From Dyadobacter sp. CECT 9275 (GTDB taxonomy: Bacteria > Bacteroidota > Bacteroidia > Cytophagales > Spirosomataceae), in the NCBI RefSeq assembly GCF_907164905.1, contig NZ_CAJRAF010000001.1, positions 1,833,001 through 1,897,000 of the forward strand: a DNA stretch of 64,000 nt, written 5' to 3'. The notes below the pieces were generated by a model, which had not been told where the DNA came from, ran no database searches, and saw only the letters and a program-made list of their open reading frames with translations. Of the stretch, positions 54,548 through 63,931 are shown piece after piece; position 1 is the first letter of the stretch, and every line of letters begins with the position of its first letter. Made by a program: the position numbers and the translations under genes.

Positions 54548-55867
54548 CTAATGATGTGCTCTTAGGGATTTCACGTTGTTGATTATATAGCTGGGGCGGA
54601 AATAGGCTAAATTTATAGCCTCTATTCCTCTGTTTTTTAGGGTGACATAGAGGGTTGAAAGATTTATCAATTCGGTAAGAAGCCACGTAAATGCGGTTCC
54701 TACATAGCCAAACCGGCTTACCAGAAAAATATTAATGAATATACTTACAATGGCGCCCGTAAAAGTTATTCTGAGAAATAATTTGTCCAGTTTTAGGTTT
54801 AACATAAGATGAATACCTAATATCGTTCCTAATCCTACTACCATTGGAATAAATGCTAAAATCTGGCAAACGATAACAGAGTTATCGAATTCTGACCCAT
54901 ATAATATTCGAAGTGCCAATGGCGAGAAGAGCAAAATTCCGACTGTACAGAATGCAGTGAAATATAGCACGATGGGTAAAAGCTGTTGAGCTATATTAAT
55001 TCCTTTCTGATAATTCTCGGCAAAAGCCTTGCTGATATATGGGAATAGAGCCTGCGCCAATGGAATGGATATAAGCGCCTGGATGATGCCAATCAATTTT
55101 TGAGCTGCTGTATAAAATCCTACCTGGGTTGGGTTCTGAAAAATTCCCAGCACTACAACATTTGTGATGGTATATAAATTAATTGTAACCAGAGATAAAA
55201 AAAATGTCTTTTCGGACCATAAAAGATCAAGACAGGATTTGAAGGAAGTCTTTTGGAATTTTAGATTGTATTTTTTTATTGACCATATAAAGGAAACAAT
55301 GGCTATCAGCAACTGAGCAATACTGATGGATAATGGCTGCCAGATGTAGTCATCTTTTTGATCGATCAATATAAAAATGGCAACCGTAAACAGGATTTTG
55401 GACAGCAGGTTTAAAAAGGCTACTTTCTGTAAATCCTGCATGGCCTGAAACAACCAGTTTTGGGTAAATAAAGTGGCGAAGCAGGTTATAAAAGTGAATA
55501 TGGCAACCATCTTTTCCTCTTTTAACTGTGGTAACGTTGCAAGAGATATCATAAACAGAACCACTGAAATTCCGGTCAGAATACAGCGGGAATAAAATAC
55601 TTCACTAAATGTTTTATTCCGGTTGTCGGCGTTTGACGGATCACCTGCAACTTTTCTGGTGGCGGTAAGATCAAATCCATAACCAATCAGAAGCACGAAA
55701 TAGGCAATGTAAGCACTCGCAAAATTAATAACGCCAAATTTGTCCGGTCCTATGATTCTGACGACCATAGGAATACTGATCATAGGAAAAACGTAATTAG
55801 CAATTTGTACCACAAACAAGCTGGATACATTTTTAATTACGTTTTTTTTCTCCTTAATATCTGTCAA
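54548..55867 (-). CDS. Polysaccharide flippase (Wzx/RfbX family)
   Basis: 439 residues with 12-14 hydrophobic segments (PST/MOP fold), beginning KNVSSLFVVQIANYVFPMISIPMVVRIIGPDKFGVINFASAYIAYF, the standard Wzx opening. It moves lipid-linked repeat units to the outer face of the inner membrane. Strongly A+T-rich compared with gmd upstream. It starts 18 bases after the gmd stop. Confidence 0.92.
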   Translation of the reverse strand: MTDIKEKKNVIKNVSSLFVVQIANYVFPMISIPMVVRIIGPDKFGVINFASAYIAYFVLLIGYGFDLTATRKVAGDPSNADNRNKTFSEVFYSRCILTGISVVLFMISLATLPQLKEEKMVAIFTFITCFATLFTQNWLFQAMQDLQKVAFLNLLSKILFTVAIFILIDQKDDYIWQPLSISIAQLLIAIVSFIWSIKKYNLKFQKTSFKSCLDLLWSEKTFFLSLVTINLYTITNVVVLGIFQNPTQVGFYTAAQKLIGIIQALISIPLAQALFPYISKAFAENYQKGINIAQQLLPIVLYFTAFCTVGILLFSPLALRILYGSEFDNSVIVCQILAFIPMVVGLGTILGIHLMLNLKLDKLFLRITFTGAIVSIFINIFLVSRFGYVGTAFTWLLTELINLSTLYVTLKNRGIEAINLAYFRPSYIINNVKSLRAHH

Positions 55868-55885
55868 AATTGTTGTTGTTAATTA

Positions 55886-57028
55886 TTATTCGAAATAATT
55901 TAAAACACCAAAACCCTCTTTAAGCAGCAGCTGATCCTTTTGGAACAGTCGCAAATCGGAGGTTGCCATATCTTCAATTAAGGTATCCAGTGTATGCTTG
56001 GGTTTCCAGCCCAGCTTTTCGTTCGATTTCGTAGGATCCCCGATCAACAGTTCAACCTCTGTGGGGCGATAATATCTTGGGTCAATTTTTAGTACCTGCG
56101 TACCTATTTTTAAATGTTCCCCTTCTGCTATGCCCAGTTCAAGCAGCCGTGCGGAGTCCACAGCTGAGATCGTCCCGGTTTCGTTTTCTTCGGTACCGCT
56201 GAAGGTAACTTCTACCCCCAGGAAGGCAAAGGTCTTTCTGATAAACTCACGTACCCGTGTAGTGACACCGGTTGCAATAACGAAGTCTTCGGGTTTTTCC
56301 TGCTGAAGAATGAGGTACATGGCTTCCACATAGTCTTTGGCATGACCCCAGTCGCGCTGGGCATCTATATTCCCCATGTAAAGGCAATCCTGTAAACCCA
56401 GGACAATTTTTGCGGCAGCCCGGGTGATTTTCCGCGTTACAAAGGTTTCACCGCGCAAAGGCGACTCGTGGTTGAAAAGGATACCATTGCAGGCATACAT
56501 GTTATATGCTTCCCGGTAATTGACCGTGATCCAGTACCCGTATAGTTTGGCTACGGCATAAGGCGAACGGGGGTAAAAGGGCGTGCTTTCGGACTGCGGA
56601 ACCGCCTGTACAAGACCATATAATTCGGAAGTACTGGCCTGGTAGATTTTTGTTTTTTCGGTAAGTCCCAGTAGACGGACGGCTTCCAGGATGCGCAGCG
56701 TTCCGATGCCGTCGGCATTGGCCGTGTACTCAGGCATTTCGAAACTAACCTGAACGTGGCTCATGGCGGCCAGGTTGTATATCTCATCGGGCTGTACTTC
56801 CTGAATGATCCTGGTAAGGTTCATGGAGTCGGTCAGGTCACCGTAGTGCAGAATAAACTTTGCATTGTCTACATGCGGATCCTGGTAAAGATGATCGATT
56901 CGATCCGTGTTAAACAGCGAACTCCGGCGTTTAATACCGTGAACGGTATATCCTTTGCTTAGTAATAGTTCACTGAGATAGGCACCGTCTTGTCCGGTTA
57001 CACCTGTAATTAATGCTACTTTATTCAT
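55886..57028 (-). CDS. gmd: GDP-mannose 4,6-dehydratase
   Basis: 380 residues, full length. NADP-binding [27 protein letters not shown], then [30 protein letters not shown], the catalytic STSELYGL and [14 protein letters not shown] (Tyr-x-x-x-Lys) and [16 protein letters not shown]. Converts GDP-mannose to GDP-4-keto-6-deoxymannose, the precursor of GDP-L-fucose made by the next enzyme. Genes follow the order manC-fcl-gmd. Confidence 0.97.
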   Translation of the reverse strand: MNKVALITGVTGQDGAYLSELLLSKGYTVHGIKRRSSLFNTDRIDHLYQDPHVDNAKFILHYGDLTDSMNLTRIIQEVQPDEIYNLAAMSHVQVSFEMPEYTANADGIGTLRILEAVRLLGLTEKTKIYQASTSELYGLVQAVPQSESTPFYPRSPYAVAKLYGYWITVNYREAYNMYACNGILFNHESPLRGETFVTRKITRAAAKIVLGLQDCLYMGNIDAQRDWGHAKDYVEAMYLILQQEKPEDFVIATGVTTRVREFIRKTFAFLGVEVTFSGTEENETGTISAVDSARLLELGIAEGEHLKIGTQVLKIDPRYYRPTEVELLIGDPTKSNEKLGWKPKHTLDTLIEDMATSDLRLFQKDQLLLKEGFGVLNYFE

Positions 57029-57076
57029 CTTTATATCGCTGAGTGATGGTGAAACTGTTATTATGAATGGATCAAT

Positions 57077-58018
57077 TTAAACCGCATATTCTTCCTGGTT
57101 TTGAAGGAAGTCCTGGTAGGCCAGCGCTACACCCCTTGTTAAATCCGTTGTATGTTTCCATCCCAGATTGTGCAGTTTGGAGACGTCCATCAGCTTGCGG
57201 GGTGTACCGTCAGGTTTGGAAGTATCCCACCGGATCTCTCCTTCATAGCCGGTGATTTGAGCCACCAGCTGTGTAAGTTCTTTAATGGAAAGGTCTTCGC
57301 CGGTACCTATGTTGACCAACTCTTTACCATTGTAGTGATCCATCAGATAAAGACAGGCATCAGCCAGGTCGTCGGCAAATAAAAACTCACGCTTGGGAGA
57401 ACCCGTGCCCCAGGCTTCCACATAGGGCTTGTTTTGTTCTTTTGCCTCATGGAATTTACGGATCAGTGCGGGGAGTACATGAGAATTATGCAGGTGATAA
57501 TTGTCTCCGTAGCCGTACAGATTGGTAGGCATGACACTGATAAAATTAGTGCCATACTGATCGTGATAGGCCTCACAAAGTTTGATACCGGCTATTTTGG
57601 CGATGGCGTAAGGCTCATTGGTGTCTTCCAGCAGGCCCGTAAGGAGGTATTCTTCCCGAAGAGGCTGGGGAGCTAGTTTGGGGTAAATGCAGGAGGAGCC
57701 AAGAAACATCAGTTTTTTAACGCCGTTTAAATGCGCCTGGTGAATCACGTTGGCTTCTATCATCAGATTTTCATAAATGAAATCGGCACGGTAGGTATTG
57801 TTGGCGATGATGCCGCCCACTTTTGCCGCTGCAAGGAAAACGTATTCGGGTTTCTCGCTCGAGAAGAAATCGGCTACGGCCTGCTGGTTACGAAGGTCCA
57901 GTTCCGATGAAGAGCGCGTCACAATGTTTTCAAACCCGCGGTCGCGTAAGGCTCTGTGAATGGCAGAACCCACCATACCTCTGTGTCCTGCGATATATAT
58001 TTTAGATTCCTTTATCAT
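57077..58018 (-). CDS. fcl: GDP-L-fucose synthase
   Basis: 313 residues from the ATG at 58018; a longer frame from 58081 overlaps the manC stop region and would put 21 residues ahead of the conserved start [20 protein letters not shown]. Catalytic [14 protein letters not shown] and [15 protein letters not shown] (Ser-Tyr-Lys) are present, followed by [13 protein letters not shown]. It performs the epimerase-reductase step to GDP-L-fucose. Product of gmd feeds it, and the two genes are adjacent. Confidence 0.96.
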   Translation of the reverse strand: MIKESKIYIAGHRGMVGSAIHRALRDRGFENIVTRSSSELDLRNQQAVADFFSSEKPEYVFLAAAKVGGIIANNTYRADFIYENLMIEANVIHQAHLNGVKKLMFLGSSCIYPKLAPQPLREEYLLTGLLEDTNEPYAIAKIAGIKLCEAYHDQYGTNFISVMPTNLYGYGDNYHLHNSHVLPALIRKFHEAKEQNKPYVEAWGTGSPKREFLFADDLADACLYLMDHYNGKELVNIGTGEDLSIKELTQLVAQITGYEGEIRWDTSKPDGTPRKLMDVSKLHNLGWKHTTDLTRGVALAYQDFLQNQEEYAV

Positions 58019-58081
58019 TTTGTTCTGAAATATTGCTGAATGTTCATTTGGAAGCCACTCATGAGCGGTAGTTTTCCGCAA

Positions 58082-59083
58082 TCAGTCCACCAGTTCCGGT
58101 TTGTCGCGCTCCAATCTTTCGTATATTTTTTTTACATCCTGGGAGCTGTCTTTTGCCAGCACAAGGATCGCATCATTTGTTTCAACCAGCACCAGATTGC
58201 TAACGCCTAAAAACTCTACATGCTTGGTGGAGCCTACCACGCAGTTATTGTTTATAAACCGATGCTGTTCACCGGTTTTCTCCCAGTGCTCCCAGATGGA
58301 TTCAAAAGAGCCGAGGTCGGACCAGCCAAAATCTGCTTTCACGACTTTTATTTTTCCGGAGCGTTCCATCACTGCATAATCTATGCTTTTGGAAGGAATG
58401 AGCAGTGTTTCCTCGGCAGGTAAAAAATCAGCTTTCCGGCAGTTCCAGCAGTGCCGGGAGGTTTGCAGTATAGCCGGTTCAAAAGTATCGAGTTCGGCCA
58501 GATAGGTGCCCGCCCGAAAACAAAACATCCCGCTGTTCCAGAGAAAGTTTCCCTGATCTAAAAAGGACTGGGCAGTTGGCTGATCGGGCTTTTCCCTGAA
58601 AGAAAGGACTTCATTTCCCTGGTATTCAATATAACCGTATCCCGTTTCCGGCTTGGTGGGAGTGATTCCGAATGTTACCAGATAACCTTCCGTTGCCAGC
58701 CGGGTTCCTTCAGATAGGGCGGCTGCGTAGGCTGCTTCATTGGTGATGATATGATCAGACGGCGTCACAACCAATATATTCTCCGGCTGAACGGCCAGTG
58801 CGGCGAATGCAATGGCTGCTGCGGTATTCCGGGGAGAAGCTTCAATGATCTCAGTGAATTCGGATATACCGGCACGCATCATATCGGCCTGGGAAAGCAG
58901 ATAGTTGTCTTTATTTCCTACTACAAGTACTTCATCCACAAGGTGTTTGCTTCGCTCGGCTGTAAGCTGGAAAAGGGATTTGTCTCCGAACATCGGAATA
59001 TACTGTTTCGGCATCGACTTCCTGGATACAGGCCAGAGACGGCTTCCTACTCCTCCGGATAATATGACGTGTACGATTTTCAT
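58082..59083 (-). CDS. manC: Mannose-1-phosphate guanylyltransferase
   Basis: 333 residues, monofunctional (no phosphomannose isomerase half). Pyrophosphorylase signature HVILSGGVGSRLWPVSRKSMPKQYI, then VVTPSDHII, FREKPDQPTAQSFLDQGNFLWNSGMF and STKHVEFLGVSNLVLVET. It makes GDP-mannose from mannose-1-phosphate and GTP, feeding gmd. No phosphomannomutase is in the window, so that step is elsewhere. Confidence 0.96.
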   Translation of the reverse strand: MKIVHVILSGGVGSRLWPVSRKSMPKQYIPMFGDKSLFQLTAERSKHLVDEVLVVGNKDNYLLSQADMMRAGISEFTEIIEASPRNTAAAIAFAALAVQPENILVVTPSDHIITNEAAYAAALSEGTRLATEGYLVTFGITPTKPETGYGYIEYQGNEVLSFREKPDQPTAQSFLDQGNFLWNSGMFCFRAGTYLAELDTFEPAILQTSRHCWNCRKADFLPAEETLLIPSKSIDYAVMERSGKIKVVKADFGWSDLGSFESIWEHWEKTGEQHRFINNNCVVGSTKHVEFLGVSNLVLVETNDAILVLAKDSSQDVKKIYERLERDKPELVD

Positions 59084-59144
59084 GTTAGATAAGCTTACAG
59101 AATGATCGGGATTGGTTCCCTCGCAAGTCTCTTTACTGTCTCGT

Positions 59145-60470
59145 TTATATCACCGGTACCGACGATTGCACCGTTTCCCGACCTATGCTGTAATAAGTGA
59201 AACCCTGTTCTTTCATGGTTTCAAGTTCGTACAGATTCCTGCCGTCAAAAACCACCTTTTCCTTTAACAGTTTCGACATCTTTACGAAGTCGGGTGTACG
59301 GAACTGGGGCCATTCGGTAAAAATCATCAGCGCATCAGCATCGTCCAATGCAGCGTAAGCAGTATGGCAGTAAGTAATGTTGGGAATTAACTTTTTAACA
59401 TTATCCATGGCTTCTGGGTCGTACACGGTTATGCTGGCCCCAGCCTCTAACAGCGCCTTTATGTTTTCCAGTGCCGGAGCTTCCCTGATATCATCGGTAT
59501 AAGGCTTAAAGGCAAGCCCCCATACGGCAATGGTTTTTCCCTTAAGATTGCCACCGAAATACTCCATCACAATGGGAAGCAATTTCTTTTTCTGATCCTC
59601 GTTAACCGCCATGACAGACCGCAGCGTACGGAAATCATAGCCATAATCGGAAGAGGTTTTGGCCAGGGCCTGCACGTCTTTCGGGAAACAGCTGCCGCCA
59701 TAGCCGATTCCTGCAAATAAAAAGCGTTTGCCTATGCGGCTGTCTGTACCAATTCCGCGGCGGATGTCGTCCACATTAGCGCCTACTCTTTCACAAAGAT
59801 TAGCGATCTCGTTCATGAAGGTTATTTTCAGAGCAAGAAAGGAATTGGCCGCATATTTGGTCATTTCGGCAGAACGTTCGTCCATAAAAATAACCGGATT
59901 CCCCTGCCTCACCAATGGTGCGTAGAGTTTTTCCATCACCTTTTTCGCTTTATCGGAAGTAGTTCCTACCACCACACGGTCCGGCTTCATGAAATCATCA
60001 ACGGCAACCCCCTCTCTCAGGAATTCCGGATTGGATACTACATCAAAATCTACCTTTGCGTGTTGTGCTACCGCCTGACGGACTTTTTCCGCGGTGCCAA
60101 CCGGTACGGTACTTTTGTCAATAATTACCGCATAATTTTCCAGAATAGGACCCAGGTCATTCGCCACACCCAGGATATACTTAAGGTCTGCGGAGCCATC
60201 TTCACCCGGAGGGGTGGGGAGGGCCAGGAAGATCACCTCGGCATCTTTTATCCCTTCCGCTAAATTTGTTGTGAATTTCAGACGGTCTTCGGCAATGTTC
60301 CGGTCAAACAGTACATCCAGGCCCGGTTCATAGATCGGGATTTCCCCGTTCTGCAGGCGGGCTACCTTATTGGCATCAATATCAACACAGGTAACCTGGT
60401 TACCTGTCTCGGCAAAACAGGTGCCGGTAACGAGGCCTACGTAACCGGTTCCAACAACGGCAATTTTCAT
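59145..60470 (-). CDS. ugd: UDP-glucose 6-dehydrogenase
   Basis: 441 residues. N-terminal NAD domain KIAVVGTGYVGLVTGTCFAETGNQVTCVDID, then STVPVGTA, NPEFLREGVAVDDFMKPDRVVVG, the catalytic Cys261 in GGSCFPKDV, and the C-terminal UDP-binding WGLAFKPYTDDIREAP. Oxidises UDP-glucose to UDP-glucuronate, giving the polymer an acidic sugar. No galU is in the window. It is separated from the Wzc-like gene by 204 bases without a recognisable gene. Confidence 0.97.
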   Translation of the reverse strand: MKIAVVGTGYVGLVTGTCFAETGNQVTCVDIDANKVARLQNGEIPIYEPGLDVLFDRNIAEDRLKFTTNLAEGIKDAEVIFLALPTPPGEDGSADLKYILGVANDLGPILENYAVIIDKSTVPVGTAEKVRQAVAQHAKVDFDVVSNPEFLREGVAVDDFMKPDRVVVGTTSDKAKKVMEKLYAPLVRQGNPVIFMDERSAEMTKYAANSFLALKITFMNEIANLCERVGANVDDIRRGIGTDSRIGKRFLFAGIGYGGSCFPKDVQALAKTSSDYGYDFRTLRSVMAVNEDQKKKLLPIVMEYFGGNLKGKTIAVWGLAFKPYTDDIREAPALENIKALLEAGASITVYDPEAMDNVKKLIPNITYCHTAYAALDDADALMIFTEWPQFRTPDFVKMSKLLKEKVVFDGRNLYELETMKEQGFTYYSIGRETVQSSVPVI

Positions 60471-60674
60471 AATGACAGACGAGTTTTAGTAACGGACATA
60501 TTGCTATGCTTTGGTATCATTTGGCACTGGCTCCGGACACGGAGCGTGAATTCAGTTAAATCCCTGGGAGAAACAGATGTTCCCTTCATTAGATTTACTG
60601 AAATGGTTTTCATAACGTTCAGTAGAATGCTATTTGCGGAAGGCCGTCAGTTGGTCAGAAAATGCTAACCAATC

Positions 60675-63053
60675 CTAACTCTTTCCGACCAATTTTTTGA
60701 GCTTGGTGCCAACACCGCCTTTGGATGAACCTTCCTCGGCGTAATAGCCATACCCATATCCTCCATATCCATATCCGTAGCCATAACCTGCGCCGTAATT
60801 AACGCCGTTAAATATTACAGATAGGTTAGAGAATCTGCGTGCTCGCTGAAGTTCACCAATCCGTTTCAGGTGATCCAGCACTGTATAGTTAAACCGGACA
60901 ATGTATAAGGTCGCATCCACATGTTCAGCTATAAGTGCGGAGTCGGTCACCAGACCGTATGGTGGAGAGTCAATCAGGATGTAATCGTACTCCTTACGCA
61001 ATTCGGCCAGTAACAATGGAAGTCTGCCATTGCTTAAAAGCTCCGAGGGGTTTGGTGGGATAGGCCCGCTTGTCAAAACATGAAACCTGGGATGCACACC
61101 TGTCGGCTGAATAAAATCCCGGTAGTTTCCGTGCCCGATCAGGCAGTTGGAAACTCCCTGTTTGTTAGGAACTGCCAGCCTGTCGTGAAGTGTAGGTTTG
61201 CGTAAATCCATTCCCATGAGGAGTACCTTCTTGTCGGAATAGGCAAGACTCGCCGCCAGGTTAATACTGATAAAGCTCTTGCCCTCACCCCCGATGGAGG
61301 AAGTGAACATGAGCACCCTGCAGCTTCCATCCCCCAGGTACTGAAGATTGGTCCGAAGTGCGCGGAACTGTTCGGCCACCGCGCTTCGGCTGGTCATTTT
61401 GATAATGGATTCCTCACCCGGCTGTCCCAACGCCGTTTTCATATGCCCGATTTCCCCCAGAACAGAGGAATGAGTTACTTTTTCAATCTCTTCTCTGCGC
61501 TGTACCGTGTTATTCAGCATGAACAGCAGGTTGATCAGCAATAAAGGAATGGCAAAGCCCGCGATTCCGGCACCAAGCCAAACCACCGCTTTTTTTGGTT
61601 TGATGGGTTTGAAGGCCGTGATGGGCGCGTCAATCAGGCGGCTGTCGGTTACTGTGGCAGCGTAGGCAAGCGCTGTTTCTTCCCGTTTCTGCAACAGGTA
61701 CAGATATAGTTCCTCTTTTATAGATTGTTGTCTTTTTATGCCTACAAACTCTCTCTCCTTTTTAGGAATACTTCTCAGACCTGCAGAAAAACGTGTATTG
61801 ATACCTTCCAGATTTTTCTTCGTGACAGCCATTCCACGTTTTAAGTTCTGAACGTTTTCACGGATAGACTGGCGTGTACCTTCCAGCTGGGTATTAATGG
61901 TTTCCAGTAAAGGGTTTTTTGCCGTGGTGGTACGGGCATAACGTTCCCGTTGCAGTTCCAGCTCGTTGAATTTGGTCAGGAGTGATACCAGAACCGGATC
62001 GTCAATCATATAGGTGGCCGGAGCTACCGCACCTTCGCCAGCATTCTGGATATAATTATCAACGCTTTCCAGGATACTAATCTTGGTATTGACCTCGTTC
62101 AGTTTGGAGTCGTTTTCTTTGATATTTTCAAGAAACAGCTGTGATTCCGCACTGATATCTGTAATTCCCTGATTGGTTTTATAGGATTCAACATCTTTTT
62201 CAACATCTCCCAGTTCGCCGGTAATCAGTCCCAAACGGTTTTCAATGAACTTCAGGGTGTTACTTGCCTCCGTATTTTTATCACTTAACGATGCCTGAAC
62301 GTAGACGTCAAGCAGTTTGTTGAGCACATCTTTGGAGCGTTGAATATCGGTATCTTCATAGGTCAGTTCCAGTACCGTACTTTTAAGATTGGGCTGTGTC
62401 ACCTGGAATCTTTTCAGCATCTGTTCTGCCAGATTCTTCACATCCGTAAAGTGAACGGACATATCCTTATATTCTGACGGTGTACCTGCCTTTACCACAA
62501 AAGCACCCCAGGCATTATTAAACCGCTGGCCCACGGTGAACACCTTGTCTTCTTCGTTAAATTTAAAGTGAGTACTGTCAATCACGTGGATGATCAGCGG
62601 TTCCTCCATCCCGAAATCAGTAATGACCTCAGGAATAATAACAACAGGGCTTTTCTTGTACAAATTAACCGTCCGCAAACCATCTTTGGCCGTGTAGGAA
62701 ACATCAAGGCTAAGTTCCTTGATCACCTGTTCCATCAGGTTCTGTGATTTGATGATTTCCTGTTCATTTTCCACCACCTTATTTCCGCCGAACTGCGAAC
62801 TCATCTCGGTAAGGATATCTCCCTGCGAGCCTCCAATGCTTTTTTCTTCTTTAATAAGGATACTTGATTTGGAGCTGTATACCGGTTGCGATATCTGCAG
62901 ATAAAAGAAAGCTGCCGTTAAAGCCAGGAACAAAAAAATGGGAAAAAGATACCAATATCTGAAATACCGGCGCACATATTCGTTCAGATTGAAATCCTGT
63001 TCCTCCTCTTCCAGAAAGTCCTGTTGAACTCCGTTTAATTTGTTATTCATCAT
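60675..63053 (-). CDS. Wzc-like polysaccharide copolymerase and tyrosine autokinase
   Basis: 792 residues. Wzz domain and first helix (about 33-54), coiled-coil periplasmic region, second helix (about 493-516), then the BY-kinase: Walker A TSSIGGEGKSF near 582-592, Walker A' LLMGMDLRKP near 610, Walker B ILIDSPPYG near 690. The C-terminus has a Tyr-rich cluster: nine Tyr within residues 753-771, arranged as GY repeats, followed by a basic tail. Such kinases control chain length and export with Wza. Transmembrane kinase fused to its domain in one protein as in proteobacteria, no separate Wzb phosphatase is in the window. Confidence 0.95.
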   Translation of the reverse strand: MMNNKLNGVQQDFLEEEEQDFNLNEYVRRYFRYWYLFPIFLFLALTAAFFYLQISQPVYSSKSSILIKEEKSIGGSQGDILTEMSSQFGGNKVVENEQEIIKSQNLMEQVIKELSLDVSYTAKDGLRTVNLYKKSPVVIIPEVITDFGMEEPLIIHVIDSTHFKFNEEDKVFTVGQRFNNAWGAFVVKAGTPSEYKDMSVHFTDVKNLAEQMLKRFQVTQPNLKSTVLELTYEDTDIQRSKDVLNKLLDVYVQASLSDKNTEASNTLKFIENRLGLITGELGDVEKDVESYKTNQGITDISAESQLFLENIKENDSKLNEVNTKISILESVDNYIQNAGEGAVAPATYMIDDPVLVSLLTKFNELELQRERYARTTTAKNPLLETINTQLEGTRQSIRENVQNLKRGMAVTKKNLEGINTRFSAGLRSIPKKEREFVGIKRQQSIKEELYLYLLQKREETALAYAATVTDSRLIDAPITAFKPIKPKKAVVWLGAGIAGFAIPLLLINLLFMLNNTVQRREEIEKVTHSSVLGEIGHMKTALGQPGEESIIKMTSRSAVAEQFRALRTNLQYLGDGSCRVLMFTSSIGGEGKSFISINLAASLAYSDKKVLLMGMDLRKPTLHDRLAVPNKQGVSNCLIGHGNYRDFIQPTGVHPRFHVLTSGPIPPNPSELLSNGRLPLLLAELRKEYDYILIDSPPYGLVTDSALIAEHVDATLYIVRFNYTVLDHLKRIGELQRARRFSNLSVIFNGVNYGAGYGYGYGYGGYGYGYYAEEGSSKGGVGTKLKKLVGKS
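60741..60797 (-). repeat. Six-base tandem repeat coding the Tyr-Gly tail
   Basis: Repeats of a TAT-GG-type hexamer, imperfect, encode the Tyr-Gly tail of the Wzc-like kinase (residues 753-771). Such a run can change length by slippage. Confidence 0.7.
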
Positions 63054-63100
63054 AAAATATCTAAGAAAAACATGTACTAGATTTTAAGAATGACCGCATC

Positions 63101-63931
63101 TTAAAGTTTGGTGAAATTTAAGATCAAAATACCCAGGGTGCTTATCCCTCCCACAATAGTGGCAATAAGTGGTACCGTCCTGATCCTGCTATCTGTATCC
63201 AGCATCCTTGCTTTTACCGGCTCCACATAGATCACATCATTTTTGTGTATATAGTAGTAAGGAGAGTTAAAAATTTCTCTGGATGTTAAATTGATCCGGG
63301 CCTGCTCCCTCTTACCGTTTTCTTCCCGAATGATCATCACATTGCTGCGGTTACCATATATGGTCAGGTCACCTGCAAGGCTCAATACCTCGGGGAGTGT
63401 AATTTTTTCGTCCGGGATAACGTACACAGCCGGAAGTTTCACCTCACCCAGTACCGATACCTTGAAATTCAGATTCCTGACAATTACACTGGGTTCCTTC
63501 AGGAAACTCATGAGCTTGGTGCGGATGGTGTCGGCAGCGTCGGTAGTGCGTAATCCGCCAATTTGGATTTTGCCAACCAGCGGAATTTCAATGGAGCCGT
63601 CGGAGTCAACCAGATACCCCAAAGGTTGTACCCTGGCACCTCCGCCTGTTGAGGAGTAGTTGGTGCTTGCTGTTGTAAACAAATTGGGCGTGTTAAAAAC
63701 CTCGTTCGCCTCGGCATTCAAGCTACCCACCACTATGGAAAGAATATCATTAGGCTGGATGGTGGGAATATATTTCTGTGATATTTCCTGGGATGAGTAG
63801 CGTGATGAATCTCCTTGGAAATATACAATTGTCTTCGGTGAGACACACGAAACGGCTCCTCCGATTATCGCAAGGATTACCAGCAGAGAAGTCAGGGAGA
63901 ATGGATAGTTGCGTTTGGGGTGTATGTTCAT
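63101..63931 (-). CDS. Wza-like polysaccharide export lipoprotein
   Basis: 276 residues. Lipobox GGAVSC (Cys near 29), then the Poly_export motif YIPTIQPNDILSIVVGSL, RVQPLGYLVDSDGSIEIPLVGKIQIGGLRTTDAADTI, a SLBB-type region (NFKVSVLGEVKLPAVYVIPDEKITLPEVLSLAGDLTIYGNRSNVMIIRE), and a C-terminal hydrophobic helix (PLIATIVGGISTLGILILNF). It forms the outer-membrane channel with Wzc. First gene of the locus visible at this edge; 47 bases before the kinase gene. Its promoter lies in or beyond the last 69 bases. Confidence 0.94.
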   Translation of the reverse strand: MNIHPKRNYPFSLTSLLVILAIIGGAVSCVSPKTIVYFQGDSSRYSSQEISQKYIPTIQPNDILSIVVGSLNAEANEVFNTPNLFTTASTNYSSTGGGARVQPLGYLVDSDGSIEIPLVGKIQIGGLRTTDAADTIRTKLMSFLKEPSVIVRNLNFKVSVLGEVKLPAVYVIPDEKITLPEVLSLAGDLTIYGNRSNVMIIREENGKREQARINLTSREIFNSPYYYIHKNDVIYVEPVKARMLDTDSRIRTVPLIATIVGGISTLGILILNFTKL

